Of a DNA stretch of 8,658 nucleotides, positions 1-5,921 are shown in pieces. The DNA lies in NCBI GenBank assembly GCA_946061355.1, contig CAMGRE010000104.1, forward strand, positions 1 to 8,658. The letters are read 5' to 3'. The number at the start of each line of letters is the position of its first letter. Positions within the stretch are counted from its first letter, which is position 1. Source of the stretch: an uncultured bacterium (lineage in GTDB: Bacteria; Bacillota; Clostridia; Lachnospirales; Lachnospiraceae). Made by a program: the position numbers and the translations under genes. Under the pieces are notes generated by a model. That model searched no databases, was not told where the DNA came from, and was given only the letters and a program-made list of their open reading frames with translations.

Positions 1-99
1 TTGAAATATCCAGAAAAGTGTGTTACATTAAAATCAGCACCAACAGCTGGTCTCGATTTTGTTGCAAACCCTTATATATTAATTATTTATACTCCCCTC
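1..99. other. AT-rich flank, no gene seen
   Basis: No convincing gene is visible. The plus strand stays open from base 1 (TTG) to 216, but it has no ribosome binding site, its translation looks like no known family, and it runs antisense through the terminator and into the DUF1700 gene. A weak imperfect inverted repeat (AAAATC at 30-35 with GATTTT at 55-60, plus ACCA/TGGT inside) could be the tail of a transcript from outside the window, but this is not secure. Confidence 0.4.
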
Positions 100-132
100 A
101 AAATAGCCATCAGTTCCCCTGATGGCTATTTT
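100..132 (-). terminator. Hairpin terminator after the DUF1700 gene
   Basis: A perfect 13-bp inverted repeat (AAAATAGCCATCA at 100-112 and TGATGGCTATTTT at 120-132) surrounds a 7-nt loop. It begins 33 nt past the DUF1700 stop codon. On the minus strand the stem ends in TTTT, and because the arms are A-rich on one side and T-rich on the other it could also stop transcription coming from the left. The run of T is short, so efficiency is uncertain. Confidence 0.75.
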
Positions 133-165
133 CCCGTCTATCAATATGTTCTCCGGCACAAATCC

Positions 166-597
166 TCATTGCCTCCTGTTTCTCCATACCAGCCATACCA
201 GCAGCACCGGCAATAAAACAGGAAGAAAGAACGAGAGAACTGAACCCACCATCCACAGGATCAGGAAAAAGATCACGGCAAAAACAGTAAAGAAAAGCCA
301 GCCCGGAATATGGAACACTCTGCCGCTCTCCGTCCCCCGCCACCACATGCCGGATTTCCTTCCGTTCTCCGTTTCCCCGTCACTGTTCTGCGTGCCGTCT
401 CCGGAGGTCTGCAGGATCGTCTTTGCAATCAGTCTGGGATCGCCCAGTTTCTCCAGGATCTCACTTTCCGTTTTCCCATGGGCAGACTCCGTATCAAAAT
501 AGTTCTCGTAATACTCGATGTGCTCATTCACTTCCTGATAACTCATTTTTCCCGAAAGGGAACGCCGCAGCGTCTGTACAAATTCCGTTCTGTTCAT
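166..597 (-). CDS. DUF1700/HAAS-domain small membrane protein
   Basis: This 143-residue protein has the N-terminal helical domain typical of the DUF1700 (HAAS) family: it starts MNRTEFVQTLRRSLSG, continues with the YYENYFD and ILEKLGDP signature segments, and the domain fills about residues 1-60. A hydrophilic linker of about 35 residues follows, then two closely spaced membrane segments (roughly 97-118 and 119-137) and a short basic tail (WRNRRQ). Known family members are membrane proteins often encoded beside PadR-type repressors, with roles in envelope stress or sporulation-linked signalling in some species. Here the partner upstream is not PadR but an uncharacterised protein whose stop codon lies only 3 nt before this start, which suggests translational coupling. 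A GGAGG stretch sits too far upstream to be a normal ribosome site, which fits coupling. The exact role is unknown. Confidence 0.8.
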   Translation of the reverse strand: MNRTEFVQTLRRSLSGKMSYQEVNEHIEYYENYFDTESAHGKTESEILEKLGDPRLIAKTILQTSGDGTQNSDGETENGRKSGMWWRGTESGRVFHIPGWLFFTVFAVIFFLILWMVGSVLSFFLPVLLPVLLVWLVWRNRRQ

Positions 598-600
598 AGA

Positions 601-1017
601 TTACATTGTCCGGTCCATGCCGGGACCTTCCTCCAGTTTTTTCTTATAATAAGCCGGGCGCTTCTTCATATCCGCCATTGCAGCGAGGGCCTTGAGCACC
701 ATGGCTTCCTTGCTGCACGATGATGTGTTCTTGCCGGAATCTGCAATCAGATTATACCGGTCCATCTGCCATACATACAAATCCACGACCGAATACCCTT
801 CGATCCGCATCTGATCGAGCAGACATCCATGCTCCAGATAGTAAACCAGTTCCTCCATCAATGCTCCGTCCGCAAGCGCTTCCATCCAGAGATCATCCGC
901 CCAGGAACCGCCAAGGCCGACGCTCTCACACAGCGCCTTCATCACTTCATAGATTTTCACTCTGCGCGCATCATATAAAATTCCGGCCATATGCATCATC
1001 CCTTCCGTCAAAAACAC
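601..1017 (-). CDS. Uncharacterised conserved-looking protein upstream of DUF1700
   Basis: I do not recognise a named domain. The protein has up to 138 residues and is mostly helical and acidic in the middle (WADDLWMEALADGALMEELVYYLEHGC), with a YSVVDLYVWQMDRYNL segment and a lysine-rich region near the C-terminus (KKRPAYYKKKLEEGPG). No signal peptide or membrane segment is visible, so it is probably cytoplasmic. The start is uncertain. GTG at 1017 has GGGAGAAG 5 nt upstream. ATG at 996 or 990 (the latter giving MAGILYDARR) lies downstream of GGAAGG and is also plausible, giving 129-131 residues. It probably forms one operon with the DUF1700 gene. A role as a partner or regulator of that membrane protein is inference from position only. 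Confidence 0.7.
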   Translation of the reverse strand: MFLTEGMMHMAGILYDARRVKIYEVMKALCESVGLGGSWADDLWMEALADGALMEELVYYLEHGCLLDQMRIEGYSVVDLYVWQMDRYNLIADSGKNTSSCSKEAMVLKALAAMADMKKRPAYYKKKLEEGPGMDRTM

Positions 1018-1078
1018 CGGAACTTCTCCCGCAAGTCAACCGCAGTTTGTTGCGGCGTATAAAACTTTCACCGTATTT

Positions 1079-1107
1079 ATTGTACCCGCTGCCGCCGACA
1101 TATACAA
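1079..1107 (-). promoter_or_regulatory. Candidate promoter for the hypothetical-DUF1700 unit
   Basis: On the minus strand, TTGTAT (1107-1102) and TACAAT (1084-1079) are separated by 17 nt. The -10 box matches the vegetative consensus in 5 of 6 bases and the -35 box in only 3 of 6. Transcription would start near 1072, leaving a leader of about 55-80 nt that contains a small CCGCA/TGCGG hairpin at 1040-1055. It lies between the hairpin ending the permease unit and the next gene, where a promoter is expected. Confidence 0.45.
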
Positions 1108-1143
1108 GTAAATCCGCAAAATTTGGGGCAGTTCTTTTCGGAC

Positions 1144-1178
1144 GAATCGGGGCCACCGCGATGCGGCAGCCCCGATTC
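1144..1178 (-). terminator. 16-bp hairpin at the end of the transporter operon
   Basis: Starting 14 nt after the stop of the second permease gene, the minus strand can fold into a 16-bp stem with an ATC triloop. The outer 10 bp (GAATCGGGGC with GCCCCGATTC) are perfect. The inner part includes two G.U pairs that exist only in minus-strand RNA; the plus strand has A.C mismatches there, so the transporter transcript is the likely functional strand. No T-run follows on the minus strand, so this may act as a 3' end stabiliser or a non-classical terminator. Its core is identical to that of the hairpin after the phosphorylase gene. Confidence 0.65.
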
Positions 1179-1192
1179 TTTCAGTCTTATGA

Positions 1193-2059
1193 TTATCCCT
1201 TGACACCGCCGAGTGCAACTCCCTGTACAATAAACTTGGAAAGAAGGAGATACACAATGATGACCGGGAAGATAGAAAATGCGATCATGATATATACCTG
1301 CCCCATGTCAAACTTCAAGAAGTCTGCGGAACGAAGCTGTGCGATCAATACCGGCAGCGTCTTCTTGTTATCGCTGTGCAGGATCAATGCCGGAATAAAG
1401 TAATTGTTCCAGTTCAGCACGAAAGTGAAAATTGCCTGAACTGCAATCGCCGGCTTCATCAGCGGCAGCACAATGTGATTGAAGGTTCTGAGCTCTCCCG
1501 AACCGTCGATCCTGGCCGCCTCCACAATGGACAGCGGCAGTGTGCTCTCCATATACTGCTTCATGTAGAAGAAGGTAACCGGAGCCGCGATCGTCGGCAC
1601 GATCAGCGGGATCAGGGAATCTTCCATTTTCATCTTAGTCATCAACTGCACGAAACCAAGCGCCGTCACCTGCGTAGGGATCATCATGATCGCCAGGATA
1701 AACGTAAAGATCGGCTTCTTTAATTTGAAGTCATATGCATGGATCGCATATGCCGTCATCGTGGAAAAATAGGTACTAAACACTGCACACAGTGTGGATA
1801 CGATCAGACTGTTGAACATACCCTGCCATACCGGAAGGATTCCGGCACGCAGATTTTTCCAGTTCTCGATCAGGTGAGTACTCGGTATCGGAACAAAGCC
1901 CTTTTTCAGCTCACCGTTTGATCTGGTTGCATTGATAAAGAGGACGTAGAACCAGAACAGACACAGGAATGTCAGAAAGATCAATACAATATATGCGATC
2001 AACCGTCTTGTTTTGATATTTAAACCTTTGTCAAGCTTTTCATTCATATTCTGTTCCAT
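1193..2059 (-). CDS. Sugar ABC transporter permease, MalG type
   Basis: This inner-membrane subunit of a carbohydrate importer (CUT1 class) has 288 residues. An N-terminal membrane segment (LIAYIVLIFLTFLCLFWFYV) is followed by about five further hydrophobic stretches. The cytoplasmic EAA loop that docks the ATPase is clear: EAARIDGSGE begins at residue 180 and ends in LPLMKP, about 105 residues before the C-terminus as usual for MalG-like proteins. The reading frame is open to an upstream ATG at 2083, but that start overlaps the previous gene by 20 nt and has a poor ribosome site. ATG at 2059 has GAGGTGAG just upstream and lies 4 nt after the previous stop, so I prefer it. It should pair with the MalF-type permease encoded before it. 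The substrate is inferred from the neighbouring phosphorylase as cellobiose or cellodextrins. Confidence 0.92.
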   Translation of the reverse strand: MEQNMNEKLDKGLNIKTRRLIAYIVLIFLTFLCLFWFYVLFINATRSNGELKKGFVPIPSTHLIENWKNLRAGILPVWQGMFNSLIVSTLCAVFSTYFSTMTAYAIHAYDFKLKKPIFTFILAIMMIPTQVTALGFVQLMTKMKMEDSLIPLIVPTIAAPVTFFYMKQYMESTLPLSIVEAARIDGSGELRTFNHIVLPLMKPAIAVQAIFTFVLNWNNYFIPALILHSDNKKTLPVLIAQLRSADFLKFDMGQVYIMIAFSIFPVIIVYLLLSKFIVQGVALGGVKG

Positions 2060-2062
2060 GTT

Positions 2063-2070
2063 CTCACCTC
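2063..2070 (-). promoter_or_regulatory. Ribosome binding site deciding the MalG-type start
   Basis: GAGGTGAG on the minus strand overlaps the TGA stop of the preceding permease (2064-2066) and lies 3 nt before ATG 2059 (5 nt when measured from the AGGTG core). This supports the shorter start and tight coupling of the two permease genes. Confidence 0.7.
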
Positions 2071-2990
2071 GCTTTCTTGTCATTTCCCGAAACCTTAAAG
2101 ATAATCAGGCTCAGGATTGCAGTAATGATAAACAGGCATACCGATAATGCACCGCCAAGACCATAGTTCTTGCTGTACAGATGATTATTCAGATACATGA
2201 TCAGCGTCATGGTTGACCGAACCGGTTCACCCTTGCCGTTTGTCAGGATCTGAGGTACATCGAACATCTGCAGACCACCGATCAATGATGTGATCATCAC
2301 GTATAACAGGATCGGCTTTAAGAGCGGTAATGTAATCTTCCAGAAAACCTGTGTGGATGTTGCTCCGTCCACCTCCGCTGCCTCAAACAGTGCAGGATCG
2401 ATTCCCATCATACCGGCCATGAGCAGAATTGTGGTATTTCCGAACCACATCAGGAAGTTCATGAGTGCAACCAGACTCCTGCTTCCCCAGATACTGGAGA
2501 AAAACTTGAAAGGCTCCTGAAGGATTCCGAGTTGCATCAGGATCAGATTGATCGGTCCTCCGTCTGCAAACAATGTGTAGAACAACATTGCAAACGCGGA
2601 AGCCATGATCAGATTCGGCAGATAAATGACTGTCTTAAAGAAGGAGGTTGCCTTCAGACGCAGTCTCTGATCCGAAAACCATGATGCCAGCAACAGCGAT
2701 ACAATGATCTGGGGAATAAATCCCATCACCCACATGATCAGTGTATTTTTGGTATATGTCAAAAGTTCACCATTGGTAAAAAGCGTCTTGTAATTTTCCA
2801 ATCCGATAAAATTCGGTCCGACCTGGATTAAGCCCGAGCGGTAGTTTTCAAAGAAACTGTTATATACCGTGCTCACCAGGGGGACAAATTGAAATACAAT
2901 AAAAACTGCAAAAAAGGGAATCAGGAATATGTAGCCCCATTTGTTATAACTGACCGCCTTCGAGTTTCCCCGGCCCGCTTTCTGTTTCAT
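2064..2990 (-). CDS. Sugar ABC transporter permease, MalF/UgpA type
   Basis: This 308-residue protein is the other membrane subunit of the carbohydrate importer. It has a basic N-terminus (KQKAGRGNSK), then a first membrane segment (WGYIFLIPFFAVFIVFQFVP), with a total of about six hydrophobic segments. The ATPase-contacting EAA loop starts at residue 203 (EAAEVDGATSTQVFWKITLP) and is complete. ATG at 2990 is preceded by GGAGG with 8 nt spacing, so the start is secure. Its length is typical for sugar-import permeases of Firmicutes, which lack the long N-terminal extension of E. coli MalF. It is separated from the binding-protein gene by 128 nt holding two hairpins, and is 4 nt from the MalG-type gene. 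Sugar specificity cannot be read from the permease. Confidence 0.93.
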   Translation of the reverse strand: MKQKAGRGNSKAVSYNKWGYIFLIPFFAVFIVFQFVPLVSTVYNSFFENYRSGLIQVGPNFIGLENYKTLFTNGELLTYTKNTLIMWVMGFIPQIIVSLLLASWFSDQRLRLKATSFFKTVIYLPNLIMASAFAMLFYTLFADGGPINLILMQLGILQEPFKFFSSIWGSRSLVALMNFLMWFGNTTILLMAGMMGIDPALFEAAEVDGATSTQVFWKITLPLLKPILLYVMITSLIGGLQMFDVPQILTNGKGEPVRSTMTLIMYLNNHLYSKNYGLGGALSVCLFIITAILSLIIFKVSGNDKKAR

Positions 2991-3022
2991 TCCAAAAACC
3001 TCCGTTTCCGCTTCGTCCGTTG

Positions 3023-3039
3023 TTCCCTGTCAAAGGGAA
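3023..3039 (-). other. Small second hairpin between lipoprotein and permease genes
   Basis: TTCCCT (3023-3028) and AGGGAA (3034-3039) form a 6-bp stem with a 5-nt loop. It lies immediately downstream, on the minus transcript, of the large hairpin at 3041-3076 and 32 nt before the permease start. It may help set the RNA 3' end or the folding of the permease leader. Confidence 0.4.
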
Positions 3040-3040
3040 A

Positions 3041-3076
3041 GCTCCACCCGCCTGCCGTCCGGCAGACGGGCGGAGC
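3041..3076 (-). terminator. Strong intercistronic hairpin (attenuator or RNA stabiliser)
   Basis: In minus-strand RNA this folds into a 16-bp GC-rich stem with a 4-nt loop. Two of the pairs are G.U, at 3046/3071 and 3051/3066; on the plus strand they would be A.C mismatches, which points to function in the operon transcript. It lies 42 nt after the binding-protein stop and is followed by TTTCCCTTT rather than a long T-run. In sugar importers such hairpins commonly protect or partly terminate the binding-protein message so that it is made in excess over the permeases; that role is inferred here. Confidence 0.7.
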
Positions 3077-3118
3077 AGTCATTCAAAACATCTGTGTTTC
3101 CTTACAACTTCTCACCGA

Positions 3119-4531
3119 TTAGTGTGAAAGCTCAGGATATTTCTCCTCAACGCTGCTGTAGAAGATCTCAAGTGACTCATCCAGTGTTGCGTTTCCGTCG
3201 AAGTAGTTCTTCATTGCATTCTGGAAGCTCTCGTTGCAGCCCTGATCGTATGCGCCCTGATTGCTCAGATCCACGCTCTCTGCTCCTGTGCAGAACATAC
3301 GCAGAGGATTCTGTCCGCCAAGAACTGCGCTCTTGTAGTTTGTATCAGCTGCCATAGCTGCCATGGCGGGTTTGTTGTTTACGAAGTCGTTGTCTGCCTT
3401 AACGATGTCTGTCATGATTGTCTCATCTGTTGTCAGTTTCAGCATGATGTCTTTAACAAGGCTCGGGTTGTCTGTGCCTGTTGCACCGCAGATCCATGTA
3501 CCACCCCAGAAGAAGCCCTGAGGTCCCTCTGTTGCTGCCCAGCCGCCTGCATTTGCCACACTGCCTTCTGTGTCAGCAGCCATAGAGAAGTCGATGAACC
3601 ATGCCGGTCCGAAGTAGCAGAATACCTTTGCATCCTGGAAGAAGCCCTTGCTCCAGTCGTCGCTCCACAGCTCTGTTGTGTTAGCGATCTGACCTGCATC
3701 ATACATGGTCTTGGAGTCCTCTACCCACTTCATGATGTTGTCATCGATATTGATCTTGCCGTCTACAACCCACTTGGAAGTAACATTGTTGGAGTAGGTT
3801 CTGTATGTATCGTTAACGGAAGATGTCATGTAGTAGCCTGCATCCTTAACTTCCTGAGCAGTTGCCTTGTAGGTATCCCAGTCAGCCACTTTCTTCTGAA
3901 CTTCTGCCGGATCATCTGTGCCGAACACTTCTTTTGCAATATCACGTCTATAGATCAGAACACCGGGGCATCCCTGCCAGGAAGCGCCTTTGAGATTGCC
4001 ATTGGAATCTGTTACAACATCCTTTGTGTACTGATACTGATTTACAAGCTGCTCATCTGTGATGCCGAGATCAGCCAGACTCATGGTGTATTCTGTATCT
4101 ACATATTTTAATGCGTAGTCAGCCTCGATCAGGAAAAGGTCGATCTTGTCATCAGCTGCCGCATCAGCCTGAGTAAGCAGATGCTCATCCAGATTGTTCT
4201 GGTATGCATTGTCCTTGCTGGGTGTAATGTTCCATTTTACGGTAACATCACCGATCTTGCCTGTTGTACCGTCCACTTCCTCGTATCCGGGATAGTGATC
4301 GGTAAGTCTGCTCTTGAACTCCTCATTCCAGCAATAGATGTTGAATACAGATCCCTCATCGCCTGCTGCCACTGCAGCGCCTTCATCGGAAGCTGCCTCC
4401 GTTGTTGCTGCCGCCTCCGTGCCTGCAGATGTGTCTGCTGCCGGTGCGTCTGCAGCGCTGCTGCCGCATCCTGCAAGGAGTCCCATTACCATCGCTGTTG
4501 AAAGCAATGCACTCAATACTCTTTTTTTCAT
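3119..4531 (-). CDS. Sugar-binding lipoprotein of ABC importer (family 1)
   Basis: This 470-residue extracellular solute-binding protein captures the sugar and delivers it to the two permeases. The N-terminus is a lipoprotein signal: MKKR, a hydrophobic stretch and the lipobox LLAGC, with the lipidated cysteine at residue 22. A flexible Ala/Thr/Glu-rich linker (about 23-61) follows, and the folded domain begins around FNIYCWNEEF. Aromatic residues are plentiful in the later part (FFWGGTWICG, FGPAWFIDF), as expected for stacking against sugar rings. The frame is open to an ATG at 4588, but ATG 4531 has GGGAGG at 8 nt and gives a proper signal peptide, so it is chosen. Family membership (CUT1 binding proteins) is judged from length, signal and neighbours. 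Cellobiose or cellodextrin as ligand is inferred from the divergent phosphorylase gene. Confidence 0.92.
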   Translation of the reverse strand: MKKRVLSALLSTAMVMGLLAGCGSSAADAPAADTSAGTEAAATTEAASDEGAAVAAGDEGSVFNIYCWNEEFKSRLTDHYPGYEEVDGTTGKIGDVTVKWNITPSKDNAYQNNLDEHLLTQADAAADDKIDLFLIEADYALKYVDTEYTMSLADLGITDEQLVNQYQYTKDVVTDSNGNLKGASWQGCPGVLIYRRDIAKEVFGTDDPAEVQKKVADWDTYKATAQEVKDAGYYMTSSVNDTYRTYSNNVTSKWVVDGKINIDDNIMKWVEDSKTMYDAGQIANTTELWSDDWSKGFFQDAKVFCYFGPAWFIDFSMAADTEGSVANAGGWAATEGPQGFFWGGTWICGATGTDNPSLVKDIMLKLTTDETIMTDIVKADNDFVNNKPAMAAMAADTNYKSAVLGGQNPLRMFCTGAESVDLSNQGAYDQGCNESFQNAMKNYFDGNATLDESLEIFYSSVEEKYPELSH

Positions 4532-4539
4532 TCTTTTTT

Positions 4540-4545
4540 CCTCCC
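4540..4545 (-). promoter_or_regulatory. Ribosome binding site deciding the lipoprotein start
   Basis: GGGAGG on the minus strand lies 8 nt before ATG 4531. The upstream in-frame ATG at 4588 has no comparable site and would place 19 hydrophilic residues before the signal peptide. Confidence 0.75.
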
Positions 4546-4586
4546 ATTTTTTATGATTGATTTTTGTTTGGTTACTTCTATGATTC

Positions 4587-4639
4587 ATACTGCCATCCCG
4601 TTGTTGTCATTGAAATGTTTCCTATTTGAATGACAGTAT
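4587..4639 (-). other. Overlapping inverted repeats in the lacI-lipoprotein gap
   Basis: The arm at 4624-4635 pairs with 4605-4616 (11 of 12 bp, 7-nt loop). The overlapping arm 4630-4639 can instead pair with 4587-4596 (10 bp in minus-strand RNA, one of them G.U). The two foldings exclude each other. No T-run follows either of them, so this is not a classical terminator of lacI. It could be an RNA switch, a processing site or a protein-binding site in the lipoprotein leader. A TTGATA at 4642-4637 could be a -35 box, but no good -10 follows at 17 nt (AACATT). Confidence 0.45.
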
Positions 4640-4650
4640 CAATACCGTTT

Positions 4651-5670
4651 TTATTTTGTCTCAAGCCTTGCGACTGATTTTCCCTCAAATACGCTTCCGG
4701 GAATAACAACCTGCTCTACCAGTGTTGTCTTCGGTGTCTCGATCAGGTCAATCAGCTTCCTGGCCGCCATGCTTCCGATCAGCTCCGTATCCTGTTTCAC
4801 CGTCGTCAGCCTGGGTTCCAGGATTTCAGCTGCCCTGATTCCGTCATATCCCGCCACCGAGATATCCTCCGGAATCCTTAAACCTCTCTCTCTGATGGCA
4901 TTGATCCCGCCGAAAGCGGCAAAATCATCAGGAAAAAGAATGCATGTGGGCGGATCCTGCAGATCCAGCAGACAGTTCGTTGCCGTAAAGGTAGCTGCCG
5001 TGTCGCGGTATGCCGCTTCCATCACATATTCATCCGGCACTTTGATTCCCAGTCTCTCGGCTGTCCGGTAAAAACTGGAAAGGCGATTTGTCGTTACCGC
5101 CGAAGGTGCACCGTGTATATATGCCACCTTCCTGTGTCCCATCTCATATATGTACTCGAGCAGATCCCTGACTCCCGACACATTATCGGATACAACTGCA
5201 TTTCTGTTATTAAATAAGTAGTCGACCGTTACAACCGGTAGATCACTCTGTACCAGTTCGACAACCTCAGGATCCTCAAAATCGATACACGCGAGAGCGA
5301 CACCGTCAAATCCTCTGTATCTGCTGTGATCCAGATAAGTCATCCTGTTCTCTCTGTTCTTGCAGCTGTTAATAAAGGTAATGTCATATCCTCTGCTCTC
5401 GGCTGTGCGCTTAAAACTGTCAAGCACGCTGGAGAAGTAATCATGCGTCAGACCGCTCCCCGCTTCATCCACAAAGAGGACGCCGATTCCGTGGGTCTTG
5501 TTTGTCTTTAATGCTCTGGCGGAAAGATTCGGAAGATAGCCCATCTCTTTAGCAACTTTTTTAATATACTCTTTTGTCTCTTCTCCAATATCGCTGTGAT
5601 TGTTCAGGGCTTTACTCACCGTAGCGACCGATACACCACATACCTTGGAGATATCTTTCAGAGAAACCAT
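4651..5670 (-). CDS. LacI/GalR-family transcriptional regulator
   Basis: This 339-residue DNA-binding regulator has the full family layout. The N-terminal helix-turn-helix (VSLKDISKVCGVSVATVSKA, residues 2-21) is followed by the hinge helix around NLSARALKT (about 48-56), whose leucine normally wedges into a central CpG step of the operator. The rest is a periplasmic-binding-protein-like effector domain starting near GIGVLFVDEAG. ATG 5670 has GGGAGAG 6 nt upstream. It is transcribed in the same direction as the transporter genes and divergently from cellobiose phosphorylase. The VATVSKAL recognition helix resembles that of CcpA/GalR-like members, which bind sites with an AANCGNTT core; two such sites occur in the adjacent control region. 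It probably represses the phosphorylase and itself until cellobiose or a derivative binds. The effector is inferred, and activator function is not excluded. Confidence 0.94.
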   Translation of the reverse strand: MVSLKDISKVCGVSVATVSKALNNHSDIGEETKEYIKKVAKEMGYLPNLSARALKTNKTHGIGVLFVDEAGSGLTHDYFSSVLDSFKRTAESRGYDITFINSCKNRENRMTYLDHSRYRGFDGVALACIDFEDPEVVELVQSDLPVVTVDYLFNNRNAVVSDNVSGVRDLLEYIYEMGHRKVAYIHGAPSAVTTNRLSSFYRTAERLGIKVPDEYVMEAAYRDTAATFTATNCLLDLQDPPTCILFPDDFAAFGGINAIRERGLRIPEDISVAGYDGIRAAEILEPRLTTVKQDTELIGSMAARKLIDLIETPKTTLVEQVVIPGSVFEGKSVARLETK

Positions 5671-5720
5671 CCTATTCTCTCCCGCGTTTCTGTCAACGCT
5701 GTCTCCTTGCTGTTTGTTAG

Positions 5721-5734
5721 CTTAATCGTTTTCG
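5721..5734. promoter_or_regulatory. LacI-type operator at the lacI promoter
   Basis: CTTAATCGTTTTCG matches the site at 5894-5907 in 12 of its first 13 bases and has the central CG step with AAT/TTT flanks typical of LacI-family operators. On the minus strand it starts 8 nt after the lacI -10 box (last base 5742), i.e. at about the first transcribed bases, a classic repression position. This predicts autoregulation. Confidence 0.6.
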
Positions 5735-5741
5735 TAACTCA

Positions 5742-5770
5742 AATATACATCATCTTGCCTCCTTTTGCAA
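5742..5770 (-). promoter_or_regulatory. Promoter of lacI and probably the transporter operon
   Basis: On the minus strand, TTGCAA (5770-5765) and TATATT (5747-5742) are separated by exactly 17 nt, matching the vegetative consensus in 4 of 6 and 5 of 6 bases. Transcription would start near 5735, giving a 65-nt leader before the lacI start at 5670. No strong promoter or terminator is evident before the lipoprotein gene, so this promoter may drive all four genes. Confidence 0.6.
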
Positions 5771-5783
5771 TAGATTCTTTTAA

Positions 5784-5870
5784 TTTTTTGGTCATTTTTT
5801 TCTTTTTGTTAGTTTTTAACAGGTTTGATGGCCCATTTTTGTCTATTTATTGCATTTACATTTCGTTTTT
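5784..5870. other. T-tract-rich segment between the two promoters
   Basis: Runs of T occur at 5784-5789, 5795-5801, 5803-5807, 5813-5817, 5836-5840 and 5866-5870. Several are spaced near multiples of 10-11 bp, which can bend DNA. The segment lies between the two operator-like sites and upstream of both promoters. Confidence 0.45.
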
Positions 5871-5883
5871 CTTCCATTATTAT
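5855..5883 (+). promoter_or_regulatory. Promoter of the cellobiose phosphorylase gene
   Basis: TTTACA (5855-5860) and TATTAT (5878-5883) are separated by 17 nt, each matching the vegetative consensus in 5 of 6 bases. The start would be near 5890, giving a leader of about 92 nt. The operator-like site at 5894-5907 follows directly. Confidence 0.7.
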
Positions 5884-5893
5884 GGCAATAGAA

Positions 5894-5907
5894 CTTAAAC
5901 GTTTTCT
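5894..5907. promoter_or_regulatory. LacI-type operator at the phosphorylase promoter
   Basis: CTTAAACGTTTTCT has a symmetric AAACGTTT core. It also fits the catabolite-response consensus TGWAANCGNTNWCA at 8 of 11 specified positions, so the global regulator CcpA could bind it as well. It sits at about +4 to +17 of the predicted transcript, where a bound repressor would block the polymerase. Its twin lies at 5721-5734. Confidence 0.65.
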
Positions 5908-5921
5908 ATGCGTTGAGTGAA

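Noticed and set aside
110..169. 19-codon minus-strand frame starting at an ATG that overlaps the DUF1700 stop (ATGA), after AGGAGG
   Set aside because: Spacing from AGGAGG to ATG is only 2 nt and the frame runs into the terminator stem; it is probably chance overlap.
1..216. Plus-strand open frame starting with TTG at base 1
   Set aside because: It has no ribosome site, crosses the terminator and the end of the DUF1700 gene antisense, and its translation has no family-like features.
720..1403. Long plus-strand open frame of 227 codons
   Set aside because: It runs antisense to the hypothetical protein and the MalG-type permease, through the hairpin, and its composition is not protein-like.
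5596..5898. Plus-strand frame over the control region
   Set aside because: It starts antisense in lacI, is a product of the T-rich sequence (runs of Phe, Leu and Ile), and overlaps both promoters.
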